64,000 bases of DNA from Flavobacteriaceae bacterium (GCA_024762795.1 JANTGS010000001.1:30711-94710), one strand, 5' to 3'; counted from the first letter of the stretch, positions 18,858-29,127 are shown. Notes: generated from the letters alone by a model not told the origin. Translations and numbers: made by a program.

Positions 18858-20117
18858 ATGATCACTACAAAGAACATAATATCCTTAGATGAGATCAGAA
18901 AGGCTCAGAAAAATATCAAAGACCTGGTAAGGCACACCCCTTTGATCAAAATGCAGCTTTTCTCAGAAAGATACCAATCAGATATTTTCTTTAAAAGAGA
19001 AGACTTACAACGGGTACGATCTTATAAAATCCGTGGAGCTTTTAACAAGATCAAATCTTTGGTTGATGCTGAAAAAATTGAGTCTGTGGTTTGTGCCAGT
19101 GCAGGAAATCATGCCCAGGGTGTCGCCCAGGCTTGTCATTTTTTAAATATTTCAGGGGTTATTTTTATGCCTTCCACAACGCCTATGCAAAAGATCAGAC
19201 AGGTGGAAATGTTTGGCAGGGATAATGTCGAGATCAGATTGTCCGGAGATACTTTTGATGCATCATACGCTATTGCGAAAGCGTATTCTGAAAAGGAAAA
19301 CATAGCTTTTGTGCATCCTTTTGATGATGAGCTGATCATTGCCGGACAAGGAACCCTTGCTATGGAAATACTCGAAGATTCAAATCAAGCCATTGATTAT
19401 ATTTTTGTTCCTGTAGGAGGGGGCGGACTCGCATCGGGAATTATAAGTGTTTTTAAGGAATTGAGTCCTGAAACTAAGATCATCGGCGTAGAGCCTGAAG
19501 GAGCGCCATCGTTAAAAACTTCTTTGGAAAAAGGAGAAAATACAGAATTGTCCTCGATCAATAAATTTGTGGATGGAGCTGCAGTTAAAAAAATGGGAGA
19601 TAAGACCTTTGCCATTTGCAGGGAGTTTATTGATGATGTTATTACCATTCCGGAGGGAAAAGTATGCAGCACGTTATTAAAACTTTACAATGAAAAGGCT
19701 ATTGTGGTTGAACCGGCCGGGGCATTATCGGTAGCGGCACTGGATGTTTACCAGGAAAAGATCAAAGGAAAAACAGCAGTGAGTGTGATCAGTGGAGGTA
19801 ACAATGATATTACCCGTATGGAAGAGATCAAGGAAAGGGCATTGCTTTTTGAAGGGCTAAAACATTATTTTATAGTTCCCTTTCCGCAAAGGGCGGGAGC
19901 TTTAAAAGAATTTGTGGTAGATGTGTTGGGAGAGAATGATGATATTACCTTTTTTGAATATACAAAGAAAAGCAGCAGAACAACAGGTTCGGCGGTTGTA
20001 GGTATAGAATTAAAATCTAAAGAAGATTTTGATCCTTTGGTCAAAAGGATGGAAGAAAAAGGGTTTTTAGGAGAATATCTGAATGATAACCCGCAATTGT
20101 TCCAGTTTTTAATATAG
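18858..20117 (+). CDS. ilvA: Threonine ammonia-lyase (dehydratase)
   Basis: 419 aa; KREDLQRVRSYKIRGAFNKI, PVGGGGLASGI; C-terminal ACT-like region. Confidence 0.93.
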   Translation: MITTKNIISLDEIRKAQKNIKDLVRHTPLIKMQLFSERYQSDIFFKREDLQRVRSYKIRGAFNKIKSLVDAEKIESVVCASAGNHAQGVAQACHFLNISGVIFMPSTTPMQKIRQVEMFGRDNVEIRLSGDTFDASYAIAKAYSEKENIAFVHPFDDELIIAGQGTLAMEILEDSNQAIDYIFVPVGGGGLASGIISVFKELSPETKIIGVEPEGAPSLKTSLEKGENTELSSINKFVDGAAVKKMGDKTFAICREFIDDVITIPEGKVCSTLLKLYNEKAIVVEPAGALSVAALDVYQEKIKGKTAVSVISGGNNDITRMEEIKERALLFEGLKHYFIVPFPQRAGALKEFVVDVLGENDDITFFEYTKKSSRTTGSAVVGIELKSKEDFDPLVKRMEEKGFLGEYLNDNPQLFQFLI

Positions 20118-20257
20118 TCCGGTAAGGTACTGTTTTTGAGTTTGGATTTATTTAAAAAATACTTCCTGTAAATGGAGGCCCTTCTTTTTTTTCATTTCTA
20201 TTTTATAGGTAATTTTTAATTTTAGTTGTATTTTTGGTAGAATCCAAACCTTTTACC

Positions 20258-21700
20258 ATGTACTATCAACTTAAATTATTCAGAACTTATATTGTTCCGA
20301 TCTTGTTTGCAATTCTCAGTCTGTCATCTCTAAGATCACAAATATCTTATCAAAATGTAACCAATAAGAAAGTATCTTTAGGTTCTTACGGAAGGATAGG
20401 TGTAGACTGGTCATTCGAGAATGGAGGCTCCATAGGCCGGCGATTGAATCTGAATAATATGGGAAGTATAGGAGGCCGGTTGGAAGAGCAGGATTATTTG
20501 GAGATTGCACCGGCATTTCATTTTAAGCCTAAAAAAGGAGACAGTACTGATATTTTCGCACAAGCGAGATTCTCTGTTTATTCAACAAGTTTGTCGAGTA
20601 TTGGAAATAGCACTTCTTCAAGTCTGGGAGGCTTAAATTTTGCCGTTCCGGAATTATTTGTTGAAGCACGGAATATTAAAGGAAAAGATTTGAGTATATG
20701 GGTTGGCGCCCGGTTATACAGGGGCCCTGATGTTCATATAGCCGATCATTTTTATTACAATGATCATTCGGGACAGGGTTTTGGAATTGAATATAAGAAA
20801 ACAAGATTTGCTACTATTTTTGTAGCATCTACTGATACAACGGCGACGGTTCCGCCTTTCTTTTATCTGAATATCAAAACAGGTACTCCAAGTGCAGCCC
20901 TCAGGCAGCGAACAGTTATGTTGGCTGAGCACGATATAGAACTTGATAAACAAAATACTATTTCTTTGCTGGGGGAATATCACCGTATGGCCGATGCAGA
21001 TTCAAGTACGGAAATAGACAGTGTTGAAACGATTTTAAATTTTCCCGCCGATAACGGGTTTGTTTTAGGAATCCGGCATCATATAGATTTTAAAAATAAA
21101 AAACCGGGTTCATTTAATGATTTTACGATGAGGTATGGAACAGGAATTGCCAACGGAGGTGACGGAGGAATGTCAAAAACATGGCTTACATACGGTGCTC
21201 CCGACACACTTTCTTTAAGTTTTAAAGGAGCACATTCACTTGCAATTGTTGATCATTTTTTGATGAATTTTTCTGATAGATATACATTAAATGGATATGT
21301 TATCTTCACAAAAAGCAAAGGCGCTGCTGATTCTGATCATATGTCTAAAACTTATTTTGGTAAGGAAGTCTTTAATCGAAAAACCGATTTTACAATAGGA
21401 TTCCGTAATGAATACTATATCAATGATTATTTTCATTTATTAGGGGAAGTACATTATTCTCAAAGAAAAGATGGTGAAAATCCGGTAGCAAATATGCTAA
21501 AGTTTAGTCTTGCTCCAATCTATGTGCCCACCGGGAATCGGGATACCTGGGCCAGACCACATATCAGATTTGTAGCTTCTGTGGCAAGATACAATGATTT
21601 TGCCATGGAATCTTTATATTCTCCGTATCTTCAGTTTACAGGTAGCAGGCGTTGGGGTTATTATTTTGGTATTAAAGGAGAGTGGTGGGTTTGGAATTGA
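20258..21700 (+). CDS. LamB/maltoporin-like carbohydrate porin
   Basis: Signal peptide then GSYGRIGVDWSFENGGSIGRRLNLNNMGSIGGRLEEQDYLEI; LYRGPDVHIADHFYYNDHSGQGFGIE; terminal aromatic beta-strand. Confidence 0.75.
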   Translation: MYYQLKLFRTYIVPILFAILSLSSLRSQISYQNVTNKKVSLGSYGRIGVDWSFENGGSIGRRLNLNNMGSIGGRLEEQDYLEIAPAFHFKPKKGDSTDIFAQARFSVYSTSLSSIGNSTSSSLGGLNFAVPELFVEARNIKGKDLSIWVGARLYRGPDVHIADHFYYNDHSGQGFGIEYKKTRFATIFVASTDTTATVPPFFYLNIKTGTPSAALRQRTVMLAEHDIELDKQNTISLLGEYHRMADADSSTEIDSVETILNFPADNGFVLGIRHHIDFKNKKPGSFNDFTMRYGTGIANGGDGGMSKTWLTYGAPDTLSLSFKGAHSLAIVDHFLMNFSDRYTLNGYVIFTKSKGAADSDHMSKTYFGKEVFNRKTDFTIGFRNEYYINDYFHLLGEVHYSQRKDGENPVANMLKFSLAPIYVPTGNRDTWARPHIRFVASVARYNDFAMESLYSPYLQFTGSRRWGYYFGIKGEWWVWN

Positions 21701-21705
21701 AAAAC

Positions 21706-22392
21706 TTAAATAAACAACCTCCAAACAACCTTTTCAGGAACGGGAGCCGTAACGGAAATCTCTTCTCTTTTAACCGGGTGTATAAAACTGATCTTTCGGG
21801 CATGGAGATGAATGCCACCGTCCTTATTACTTCTGTTAAAACCGTATTTCAGGTCGCCTTTTATTGGAGAGCCGATTTTTGAAAGCTGACATCTGATCTG
21901 ATGATGTCTGCCGGTTTCCAGATCGATCTCAAGCAAGGTATAATTCTCTGTCTTTTTAAGTGTCTTATAATGGAGTACAGCTCTTTTAGCTCCCTCAGTT
22001 TTTTGGGTAAAAGCCGTTGACTTGTTATTTTTGGGATTCTTTTTAAGATAATGAATTAAGGTATCCTTTTCTTTTCCAGGAGTATTCTTTACCACTGCCC
22101 AGTATGTTTTTTTAATGGTTTTTTCACGTAGCATTTTATTAAGTCTTTCGAGCGCTTTTGAAGTTTTGGCAAAGATCACAATTCCGCTGGTAGGACGGTC
22201 CAGCCGGTGGACTACACCCAAAAAAACCTTACCCGGTTTATGGTATTTTTTAGAAATATAGGCTTTAACTACTTCACTCAAAGGCTTGTCACCTGTCTTA
22301 TCTCCCTGAACAATATCTCCTGTTCTTTTGTTGATAATGATCAGGTGGTTGTCTTCATAAAGTATTTTCAGGTTCTCTGCCGTACTGTGCAT
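21706..22392 (-). CDS. RluA-family pseudouridine synthase
   Basis: 228 aa; VHRLDRPTSGIVIFAKTSKALERL catalytic motif. Confidence 0.92.
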   Translation of the reverse strand: MHSTAENLKILYEDNHLIIINKRTGDIVQGDKTGDKPLSEVVKAYISKKYHKPGKVFLGVVHRLDRPTSGIVIFAKTSKALERLNKMLREKTIKKTYWAVVKNTPGKEKDTLIHYLKKNPKNNKSTAFTQKTEGAKRAVLHYKTLKKTENYTLLEIDLETGRHHQIRCQLSKIGSPIKGDLKYGFNRSNKDGGIHLHARKISFIHPVKREEISVTAPVPEKVVWRLFI

Positions 22393-22512
22393 TTTTTTAA
22401 TTATTTTTTGAATAAGATCTTATGTTACCAAAGTAACTAAAACAGATTCAAAATCGATTAAACTAAGATGAATTTCAAGGGTCTTAAAGATAGATCAAAA
22501 ATTTCTATAACC

Positions 22513-23115
22513 ATGAAAAACGTATTATTTATTCTGTTTGTATTTTTATTCATTTCATGTGATAAGGCTGCTGATGATCAGGAATTGATTTCTGAAGCGC
22601 TTACGCTCCAGGAAAAAGAGGATTTACAATTCTTAAAAGAAGAAGAAAAACTGGCGCGTGATGTGTATTTGTACGCTTATGACCTGTGTGCTCATGAGGT
22701 GTTCAAGAATATTTCAAAAAGTGAACAGATGCATATGGATAAAGTTACAGAGATTATGAATATTTATCAGGTGGAGGATCTTTCCCTTCCCGAAAGGGGA
22801 AAGTTTACCAATGCTGAACTACAAAAGCTCTATGATGACCTGATCGAAATGTGTGACAGGTCACTGGAAGATGCTCTTAAAGCCGGAGCAACAATTGAGG
22901 ATGTGGATATCAATGATATTGAAGATTTTGTGGAAGATACCGATTTACAAGATGTGATGAATATGTATCTTTCATTATCCTGCGGATCGCGAAATCATAT
23001 GAGGGCTTTTACAAATAATTTAACTACTTTAGGGATTGAATATAAACCTCAGTTTATAACGGAAGAGGAATATATTGAGATTATTAATAATTCAAATGAA
23101 AAGTGTAATTTTTAA
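22513..23115 (+). CDS. DUF2202-domain lipoprotein
   Basis: Lipoprotein signal MKNVLFILFVFLFISC; KEDLQFLKEEEKLARDVYLYAYDLCAHEVFKNISKSEQMHMDKV. Confidence 0.82.
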   Translation: MKNVLFILFVFLFISCDKAADDQELISEALTLQEKEDLQFLKEEEKLARDVYLYAYDLCAHEVFKNISKSEQMHMDKVTEIMNIYQVEDLSLPERGKFTNAELQKLYDDLIEMCDRSLEDALKAGATIEDVDINDIEDFVEDTDLQDVMNMYLSLSCGSRNHMRAFTNNLTTLGIEYKPQFITEEEYIEIINNSNEKCNF

Positions 23116-23121
23116 AATATA

Positions 23122-23634
23122 ATGATGAAGAAAACTATTGTATTGTTGTTGGGATTAACGGCCTTTATTTCCTGTAACCAGGGAAAAAAAGAAACTGCCG
23201 AGGTTGTAAATGATTCTGATAAAACAGTAATGAAAACAGATTCAGAAGGGTATGATTTGTTTAAAATGAGGTGTTATGCCTGTCATAATCCAAATGCGAA
23301 ATCACATCAAGAACTAATTGCTCCCCCAATGGCTGCGGTTAAAAGAAGGTATTCAATGAGTTATAAAAACAAGGATGATTTTGTAAATGCTGTAACAAAG
23401 TGGGCTATGGATCCTGAGGAAGGAAGAGCCTTGATGAGAGGTGCTGTAATGGAGTTTAAAGTAATGCCAAAGCAGGTCTTTAAGGAGGAGGAATTGCGTA
23501 AGATTGCCGGATATATTTATGATCATAAAATTGAACAACCCGAATGGTTTGCTGCGCATGAAGAAGAAATGCATGGTAAGATGGGCAGAGGAATGGGCAA
23601 AGGAATGGGCAGGGGAATGATGAAAAATAATTAA
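23122..23634 (+). CDS. c-type cytochrome lipoprotein with Met/Gly-rich tail
   Basis: Lipoprotein signal; CYACH haem motif; C-terminus HGKMGRGMGKGMGRGMMKNN. Confidence 0.8.
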   Translation: MMKKTIVLLLGLTAFISCNQGKKETAEVVNDSDKTVMKTDSEGYDLFKMRCYACHNPNAKSHQELIAPPMAAVKRRYSMSYKNKDDFVNAVTKWAMDPEEGRALMRGAVMEFKVMPKQVFKEEELRKIAGYIYDHKIEQPEWFAAHEEEMHGKMGRGMGKGMGRGMMKNN

Positions 23635-23699
23635 ACGGAGGTCTATCAGTATTTAGAAAAAAACATAATTCATTGATATTATAGGCATTAATGATCTTT

Positions 23700-23761
23700 G
23701 TCGGTTCGAGTGCAGTTGAGAACTGTATACTACTTTAAATACTCGATTGCATTTGATTGGG
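23700..23761. repeat. Degenerate REP-like inverted pair
   Basis: GGTTCGAGTGCAGTTGAGAAC followed by an inverted, diverged copy ACTCGATTGCATTTGATTGG. Confidence 0.45.
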
Positions 23762-23808
23762 TAGTTTTAATAACCTAAAAGTATGAAACTAATTTCTAAA
23801 CTCTAAGA

Positions 23809-24405
23809 TTATAAACTTTTGTTGATTCTGTCAATATAATCAAGAAGCTCGTCTTTCCCTGTTTTGTCAACTGATGAAGTAATAAAATAGGGAGGAAGTT
23901 CTTCCCAGAACTTTAAAAGTGTTTTTTTGTATTTTGAGATCTTATTTTGAATCACGGTTGAACCGAGTTTATCGGTTTTTGTAAAGATAAGAGCAAAAGG
24001 AATTCCGTTTTCTCCCAAAAAATTCATAAATTCAAGATCGATCTTTTGAGGTTCATGTCGAGAATCTACCAGTACAAAGGTGTTTACCAATTGTTGGCGT
24101 TTCAGGAAATAATCTTTGATAAACTCCTGAAAGGTTTTACGCTGGCCTTTTGATATTTGAGCGTATCCATAACCAGGCAGGTCTACTAAAAACCAATCTT
24201 TATTGATTAAAAAATGGTTGATCAGTTGTGTCTTTCCCGGCCGGCCTGAAATCTTTGCCAGATTTTTATTTCCGGTAAGCATATTGATCAGCGATGATTT
24301 TCCTACATTTGACCTTCCGATAAAGGCATATTCGGGTAATTGATCTTTCGGACATTTAGTAACATCCGTGTTGCTGATCACAAATTCGGCAGTTTTTATT
24401 TTCAC
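23809..24405 (-). CDS. engB: Ribosome biogenesis GTP-binding protein YihA/YsxC (EngB)
   Basis: 198 aa; [28 protein letters not shown]. Confidence 0.94.
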   Translation of the reverse strand: MKIKTAEFVISNTDVTKCPKDQLPEYAFIGRSNVGKSSLINMLTGNKNLAKISGRPGKTQLINHFLINKDWFLVDLPGYGYAQISKGQRKTFQEFIKDYFLKRQQLVNTFVLVDSRHEPQKIDLEFMNFLGENGIPFALIFTKTDKLGSTVIQNKISKYKKTLLKFWEELPPYFITSSVDKTGKDELLDYIDRINKSL

Positions 24406-24443
24406 AGGTAAAATTTATATAAGGGAGTTTAGGAAACCTTAAA

Positions 24444-25208
24444 CTAATCAAAATTCTTTTTAAGCCATTTTTCCATGATCCGGTTGAATTCATCCGGATG
24501 CTCCATCATAGGGGCGTGCCCGCATTTATCGATCCAGTTGAGCTCTGAATTGGGTAATAATTCATTAAATTCTTCTGCAACTTCAGGTGGTGTAACTGAA
24601 TCGTTCTTACCCCAGATCAGGCAAACGGGCATAGTCATATTAGGCAGGTCGGGAGCCATATTATGACGGATAGCACTTTTGGCTATGGCTAGAGTTCTTA
24701 TCAGTTTATTTCTGTTGTTAACCGATTCGTAAACCTCATCTACAATTTCTTTAGTGGCAACTTTCGGATCGTAAAAAACTTCCTGAGCCTTCTTTTCAAT
24801 ATAGTCGTAATTTTCTCTTTTCGGATAGCTTCCTCCCATAGAATTCTCATAGAGCCCGGAACTTCCGGTTAAAACAATTCCCAATACTTTTTCAGGATTG
24901 AGTTTGGCATGGTAAAGAGCTACATGTCCACCGAGCGAATTGCCTACCAAAATGTATTTATCAAGTTCTTTGAATTTTGCAAAACGTTCAACAAACAAGG
25001 AGATATTTTTTACATTGGTTTTTAGAATTGGCATCTTGTAGATGGGTAATTCAGGCATCAAAATCCTGTATCCATGGTTGGAAAAGTAATTTAGTATAGC
25101 GTCAAAATTACTTAAATTACCCATCAAACCATGTAAAAAGATTATGGGTAATCCCTTACCTGAATCGACATAAGAAAACTTTTCCTCTTTTTTTAAGCTA
25201 AATCTCAT
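24444..25208 (-). CDS. Alpha/beta hydrolase
   Basis: 254 aa; FLHGLMGNLSNF, LVGNSLGGHVAL nucleophile elbow. Confidence 0.9.
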   Translation of the reverse strand: MRFSLKKEEKFSYVDSGKGLPIIFLHGLMGNLSNFDAILNYFSNHGYRILMPELPIYKMPILKTNVKNISLFVERFAKFKELDKYILVGNSLGGHVALYHAKLNPEKVLGIVLTGSSGLYENSMGGSYPKRENYDYIEKKAQEVFYDPKVATKEIVDEVYESVNNRNKLIRTLAIAKSAIRHNMAPDLPNMTMPVCLIWGKNDSVTPPEVAEEFNELLPNSELNWIDKCGHAPMMEHPDEFNRIMEKWLKKNFD

Positions 25209-25372
25209 TAAAAATGAATTTAATCTATAGTGCAGTACAAATTTAAATAAATTGTGTTAAAGTCCTAAATTTCGAGTCATTACTTCACCCTTTTTTTTAA
25301 AAATATCACACATTTTTTTAATCACCTGTTTTTCAATACAATAAAAATTTTAAAATAAAGTTATTAACAATG

Positions 25373-25397
25373 TGGTAAAAAATGGTAAAAAGTGGTA
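25373..25397 (+). promoter_or_regulatory. Candidate MraZ operator: TGGTA x3 at 10-bp spacing
   Basis: TGGTA at 25373, 25383 and 25393 (TGTGGTAAAAAATGGTAAAAAGTGGTAAAA) immediately upstream of the mraZ -7 box. Confidence 0.75.
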
Positions 25398-25405
25398 AAA
25401 TTCTG

Positions 25406-25413
25406 TATATTTG
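25406..25413 (+). promoter_or_regulatory. Candidate mraZ -7 box (TATATTTG)
   Basis: Exact TAnnTTTG match 29 nt before the GTG start. Confidence 0.55.
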
Positions 25414-25442
25414 TCATAATAATTCTTCAAAAAACTGTCTAA

Positions 25443-25916
25443 GTGGTAAATCTGATAGGGACATACGAGTGTAAAGCTGATGTGAAAGGCAGGTTGATGT
25501 TGCCTTCTCCCGTTAAAAAACAGCTGTCCAGCATTTTGCAGGACGGGTTTGTTTTAAAGCGGTCGGTTTTTCAACCTTGTCTCGAGCTGTATCCTATGAG
25601 CGAATGGAATACACTGATGGCGAAAGTAAACAAACTAAACAGGTTTGTGAAGAAGAATAATGATTTTATCAGAAGATTTACAGCCGGAGTAAAGGTAATT
25701 GAACTGGATAGTTCGGGCCGTTTACTGATTCCGAAAGATCTGCATCAGTTTGCAGAAATTAAAAAGGAGGTAGTGTTGTCGTCTTCGGTGAATATCATTG
25801 AGATTTGGGATAAGGCGAAATATGAAATTGCTATTGATGAAGCTACACTTGATTTTGCCGATCTGGCTGAAGAAGTGATGGGGAATTTAAATGATGATGA
25901 AGATGTCTTATCATGA
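25443..25916 (+). CDS. mraZ: Transcriptional regulator MraZ
   Basis: 157 aa; GTYECKADVKGRLMLPSPVKKQL...LDSSGRLLIPKDL; GTG start preceded directly by an in-frame TAA. Confidence 0.95.
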   Translation: MVNLIGTYECKADVKGRLMLPSPVKKQLSSILQDGFVLKRSVFQPCLELYPMSEWNTLMAKVNKLNRFVKKNNDFIRRFTAGVKVIELDSSGRLLIPKDLHQFAEIKKEVVLSSSVNIIEIWDKAKYEIAIDEATLDFADLAEEVMGNLNDDEDVLS

Positions 25917-26799
25917 TCCGGTTTTGCTCTTTGAAAGTGTTGATGGATTAGCTGTAAAGCAAGAGGGGGTTTATGTGGATGTAACTTTTGGTGGCGGTGG
26001 TCATTCAAAAGAAATTCTGAACAGACTGGGAGAAAAAGGAAAGCTTTTTGCTTTTGATCAGGATCCCGATGCTCTGAATAATGTGATCGATGATGAAAGG
26101 TTTGTATTGATTCCTGAAAATTTCCGCTTTATCAAGCAGTTTTTAAGGTTTAAAGGGGTTAAACAGGTTGACGGTATACTGGCCGATCTGGGTGTTTCTT
26201 CTCATCAGTTTGATATTCCCGAAAGGGGGTTTTCAACCCGTTTTGATGCGGAGCTGGATATGAGAATGGATACACAAAGTGATCTTACTGCTTATCATGT
26301 GATCAATGATTATGAAGAGGAGGAGTTGAGTAATGTGCTGTTTCAATACGGTGAACTGAGAAATGCCAGAAAGATGACCTCTGAAATTGTAAAGGCAAGA
26401 AGTGAAAAACCTATAGAAACAAGTTTTGATCTGAAAAAGATCTTACAGGGGTTTATTCCAAAAAGTAAGGAACACAAGATCCTTGCACAGATCTTTCAGG
26501 CAGTCCGGATTGAAGTGAATCAGGAGGTAGAGGTTTTAAAAGAATTTCTTTTACAAACGCCCGAATTGTTAAAAAAGGGAGGTAGGCTGAGTGTGATCTC
26601 TTACCATTCACTGGAAGATAGGCTGGTAAAAAGATTCATTCAGAACGGAAAATTTGAAGGAGAAGCAGAAAAGGATTTTTACGGAAATGTAAGTGTTCCC
26701 TTTAAGAAAACAGGAAAGTTGATCGTGCCAACACAGGAAGAGATTAAAAAGAATAACAGGGCAAGAAGTGCTAAATTAAGAATAGCAGAGAAAATATAA
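25903..26799 (+). CDS. rsmH: 16S rRNA (cytosine1402-N4)-methyltransferase
   Basis: MSYHDPVLLFESVDGL, VDVTFGGGGHS; overlaps mraZ. The ORF opens at 25891. Confidence 0.95.
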   Translation: MSYHDPVLLFESVDGLAVKQEGVYVDVTFGGGGHSKEILNRLGEKGKLFAFDQDPDALNNVIDDERFVLIPENFRFIKQFLRFKGVKQVDGILADLGVSSHQFDIPERGFSTRFDAELDMRMDTQSDLTAYHVINDYEEEELSNVLFQYGELRNARKMTSEIVKARSEKPIETSFDLKKILQGFIPKSKEHKILAQIFQAVRIEVNQEVEVLKEFLLQTPELLKKGGRLSVISYHSLEDRLVKRFIQNGKFEGEAEKDFYGNVSVPFKKTGKLIVPTQEEIKKNNRARSAKLRIAEKI

Positions 26800-26820
26800 A
26801 AAAAGATAAAACTCCAAAAA

Positions 26821-27147
26821 ATGTCAACAACAAAACATACTCTGTACGGTATCCTGAAAGGCAGATTTCTTGTTGATAAAGATGCTCAGAAAAACTGGGG
26901 GTTTATCATTTTTTTAACCGTATTGGCCTTGCTGATGATTGCCAGCTCTCATAATGTGGAAAAGAAAGTTAAATATATCTCTCAGTTAAACAAAAAGAAC
27001 AGGGAGCTGAGATCTCAATTTGTAGCAACACGATCTGATCTGATGAAGCTGAAAATGGAATCAAGTATTGACAAAGAGCTTAAAAACAAGGGGTTTTATG
27101 GTTATTCGGATCCTCCTCAAAAAATTAAAGTAATAATTAAAGAATAA
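26821..27147 (+). CDS. ftsL: FtsL-like cell division protein
   Basis: 108 aa single-TM coiled-coil protein in ftsL position. Confidence 0.82.
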   Translation: MSTTKHTLYGILKGRFLVDKDAQKNWGFIIFLTVLALLMIASSHNVEKKVKYISQLNKKNRELRSQFVATRSDLMKLKMESSIDKELKNKGFYGYSDPPQKIKVIIKE

Positions 27148-27148
27148 A

Positions 27149-29125
27149 ATGGCAATAGAGAAAAAGCAAATCTTAAACAGGGCATATATCCTTTCAGGAT
27201 TGATCTTTTTGTTTTCTATAGCTATAGTTTATAAACTGATAGTGATCCAGTTTGTGGAGGGAGATGCCTACAGGGGTTTGGCAGAACAGACTACGGTAAA
27301 AAAATTCGAGATCAAGGCCAACAGGGGAAATATATACAGTTCTGACGGTAGTCTGCTGGCAACTTCAGTTTCCCGTTTTGATGTTCGGATGGATCCGGTT
27401 TGTATTTCCGATAAAGATTTTGAAAACGGGATTAAAGGTTTGAGTACATCCTTATCAAAAATGCTGGGTAAAAGTCCGGGTTTCTACGAAAATTATATCC
27501 GCAAAGCACGAAAAAATAAAAATCGTTACCTTTTTATTACAAGGGGTCTGGATTATAATGATTATCAGGAACTGAAAAAGTATCCGATCTTTAAACTGGG
27601 TACTTATCGCGGAGGCCTGATTATAGAACAGCACACAAAACGTGAGCATCCTATAGGAAAAATGGCTGAAAGGCTGGTGGGTTTTGACGATTATCGGGGA
27701 AAAGTGGGAGTAGAAGGTTATTTCTATGAATACCTGAGAGGTAAAAAAGGACAACGACTCAAACAAAAAATAGCTAAAGGTCAGTGGAAACCGATCAGCG
27801 ACAACAATGAGATCGAACCGGTAGATGGTAAAGATATTGTTACTACCATAGATCTGAAGATGCAGGATATAGCTCATAATGCACTGCTTGATCAACTGGT
27901 AAAATTTGAAGCCGATCACGGAACTGTAGTGGTTATGGAAACCAAAACAGGAGAAATCAAGGCCATTTCCAATTTGGGTAAACTTAAAGATGGTACTTAC
28001 GCCGAACAGAGAAATTATGCGGTATGGGAAACCCATGAGCCGGGTTCAACCTTTAAACTGATGGGGATGGTTGCAGCACTGGAGGATAAAGTAATCGATA
28101 CTTCTGATGTGATTGACACAGAGAACGGAGTATTAACCTTTTACAGAAGAAAAGTAAGGGATTCTCATCACGGAGGTTATGGAAAGATCTCAGCAGCACG
28201 TGTTTTCGAAGTATCTTCAAACGTAGGTATGGTAAAAATTATAAATGGAAATTATAAAGATGATCCTAAAAAGTTTGTTGAAGCGCTTAACAGAATGAGT
28301 GTTGGTAAAAAACTTGGATTAAACATTAAAGGGGAAGGAATTCCAAAGATACCGAATCCGGAGGATAAAGACTGGAATGGCTTGTCACTTCCCTGGATGG
28401 CATATGGTTACGGAGTTTCATTTACTCCTCTTCAGATGCTTACCTTTTATAATGCTATTGCCAATAACGGAGAAATGGTAAAACCAAAATTTATCAAAGA
28501 GATCAGAACACAAAATAAAACAGTAGCCACTTATGAAAAGGAGGTGATCAATCCAAAGATATGCTCACAGGAAACCATCAATAAGGTTAAAGAAATGATG
28601 AAAAATGTGGTAAAAAGAGGTACGGCAGCCAATATTTACGATAAAAATTTTTCGATGGCCGGGAAAACCGGAACCTGTCAAACAGAATACTGGAAGGAAG
28701 GCGGACGGAGTTATATAGCCTCTTTTGCCGGATTTTTCCCTGCTGATAATCCGGAATATTCCTGTATTGTGGTTATTCATAAACCCAATAAAAAGAAGGG
28801 TTATTACGGAAATGTTGTGGCAGCTCCGGTATTTAAGAAAATTGCGAATAAGATCTATTCGGAAACTCCGGTACAGGATGAGCTGATTCTGAGAAATGAA
28901 TTGACACAGATCGATTCAAACTATAAGAGTTTTTATAAAAAGGTAAATAAAGAATATAAAAAAGTGCCAAATCTGAAAAATATGTCGGGAATGGATGCTA
29001 TTCCTTTACTTGAGAATATGGGGTTAAAAGTAAATGCTGTAGGAGTTGGTAAAGTAAGATCACAATCGATAAAACCGGGAGTAAAAGTTGAAAAAGGAAG
29101 TGTTATCAGTATAAGTATGTCATAA
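27149..29125 (+). CDS. ftsI: Peptidoglycan transpeptidase FtsI/PBP with C-terminal PASTA domain
   Basis: 658 aa; EPGSTFKLM, KTGTCQ; C-terminal KVPNLKNMSGMDAIPLLENMGLKV. Confidence 0.94.
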   Translation: MAIEKKQILNRAYILSGLIFLFSIAIVYKLIVIQFVEGDAYRGLAEQTTVKKFEIKANRGNIYSSDGSLLATSVSRFDVRMDPVCISDKDFENGIKGLSTSLSKMLGKSPGFYENYIRKARKNKNRYLFITRGLDYNDYQELKKYPIFKLGTYRGGLIIEQHTKREHPIGKMAERLVGFDDYRGKVGVEGYFYEYLRGKKGQRLKQKIAKGQWKPISDNNEIEPVDGKDIVTTIDLKMQDIAHNALLDQLVKFEADHGTVVVMETKTGEIKAISNLGKLKDGTYAEQRNYAVWETHEPGSTFKLMGMVAALEDKVIDTSDVIDTENGVLTFYRRKVRDSHHGGYGKISAARVFEVSSNVGMVKIINGNYKDDPKKFVEALNRMSVGKKLGLNIKGEGIPKIPNPEDKDWNGLSLPWMAYGYGVSFTPLQMLTFYNAIANNGEMVKPKFIKEIRTQNKTVATYEKEVINPKICSQETINKVKEMMKNVVKRGTAANIYDKNFSMAGKTGTCQTEYWKEGGRSYIASFAGFFPADNPEYSCIVVIHKPNKKKGYYGNVVAAPVFKKIANKIYSETPVQDELILRNELTQIDSNYKSFYKKVNKEYKKVPNLKNMSGMDAIPLLENMGLKVNAVGVGKVRSQSIKPGVKVEKGSVISISMS

Positions 29126-29127
29126 GG

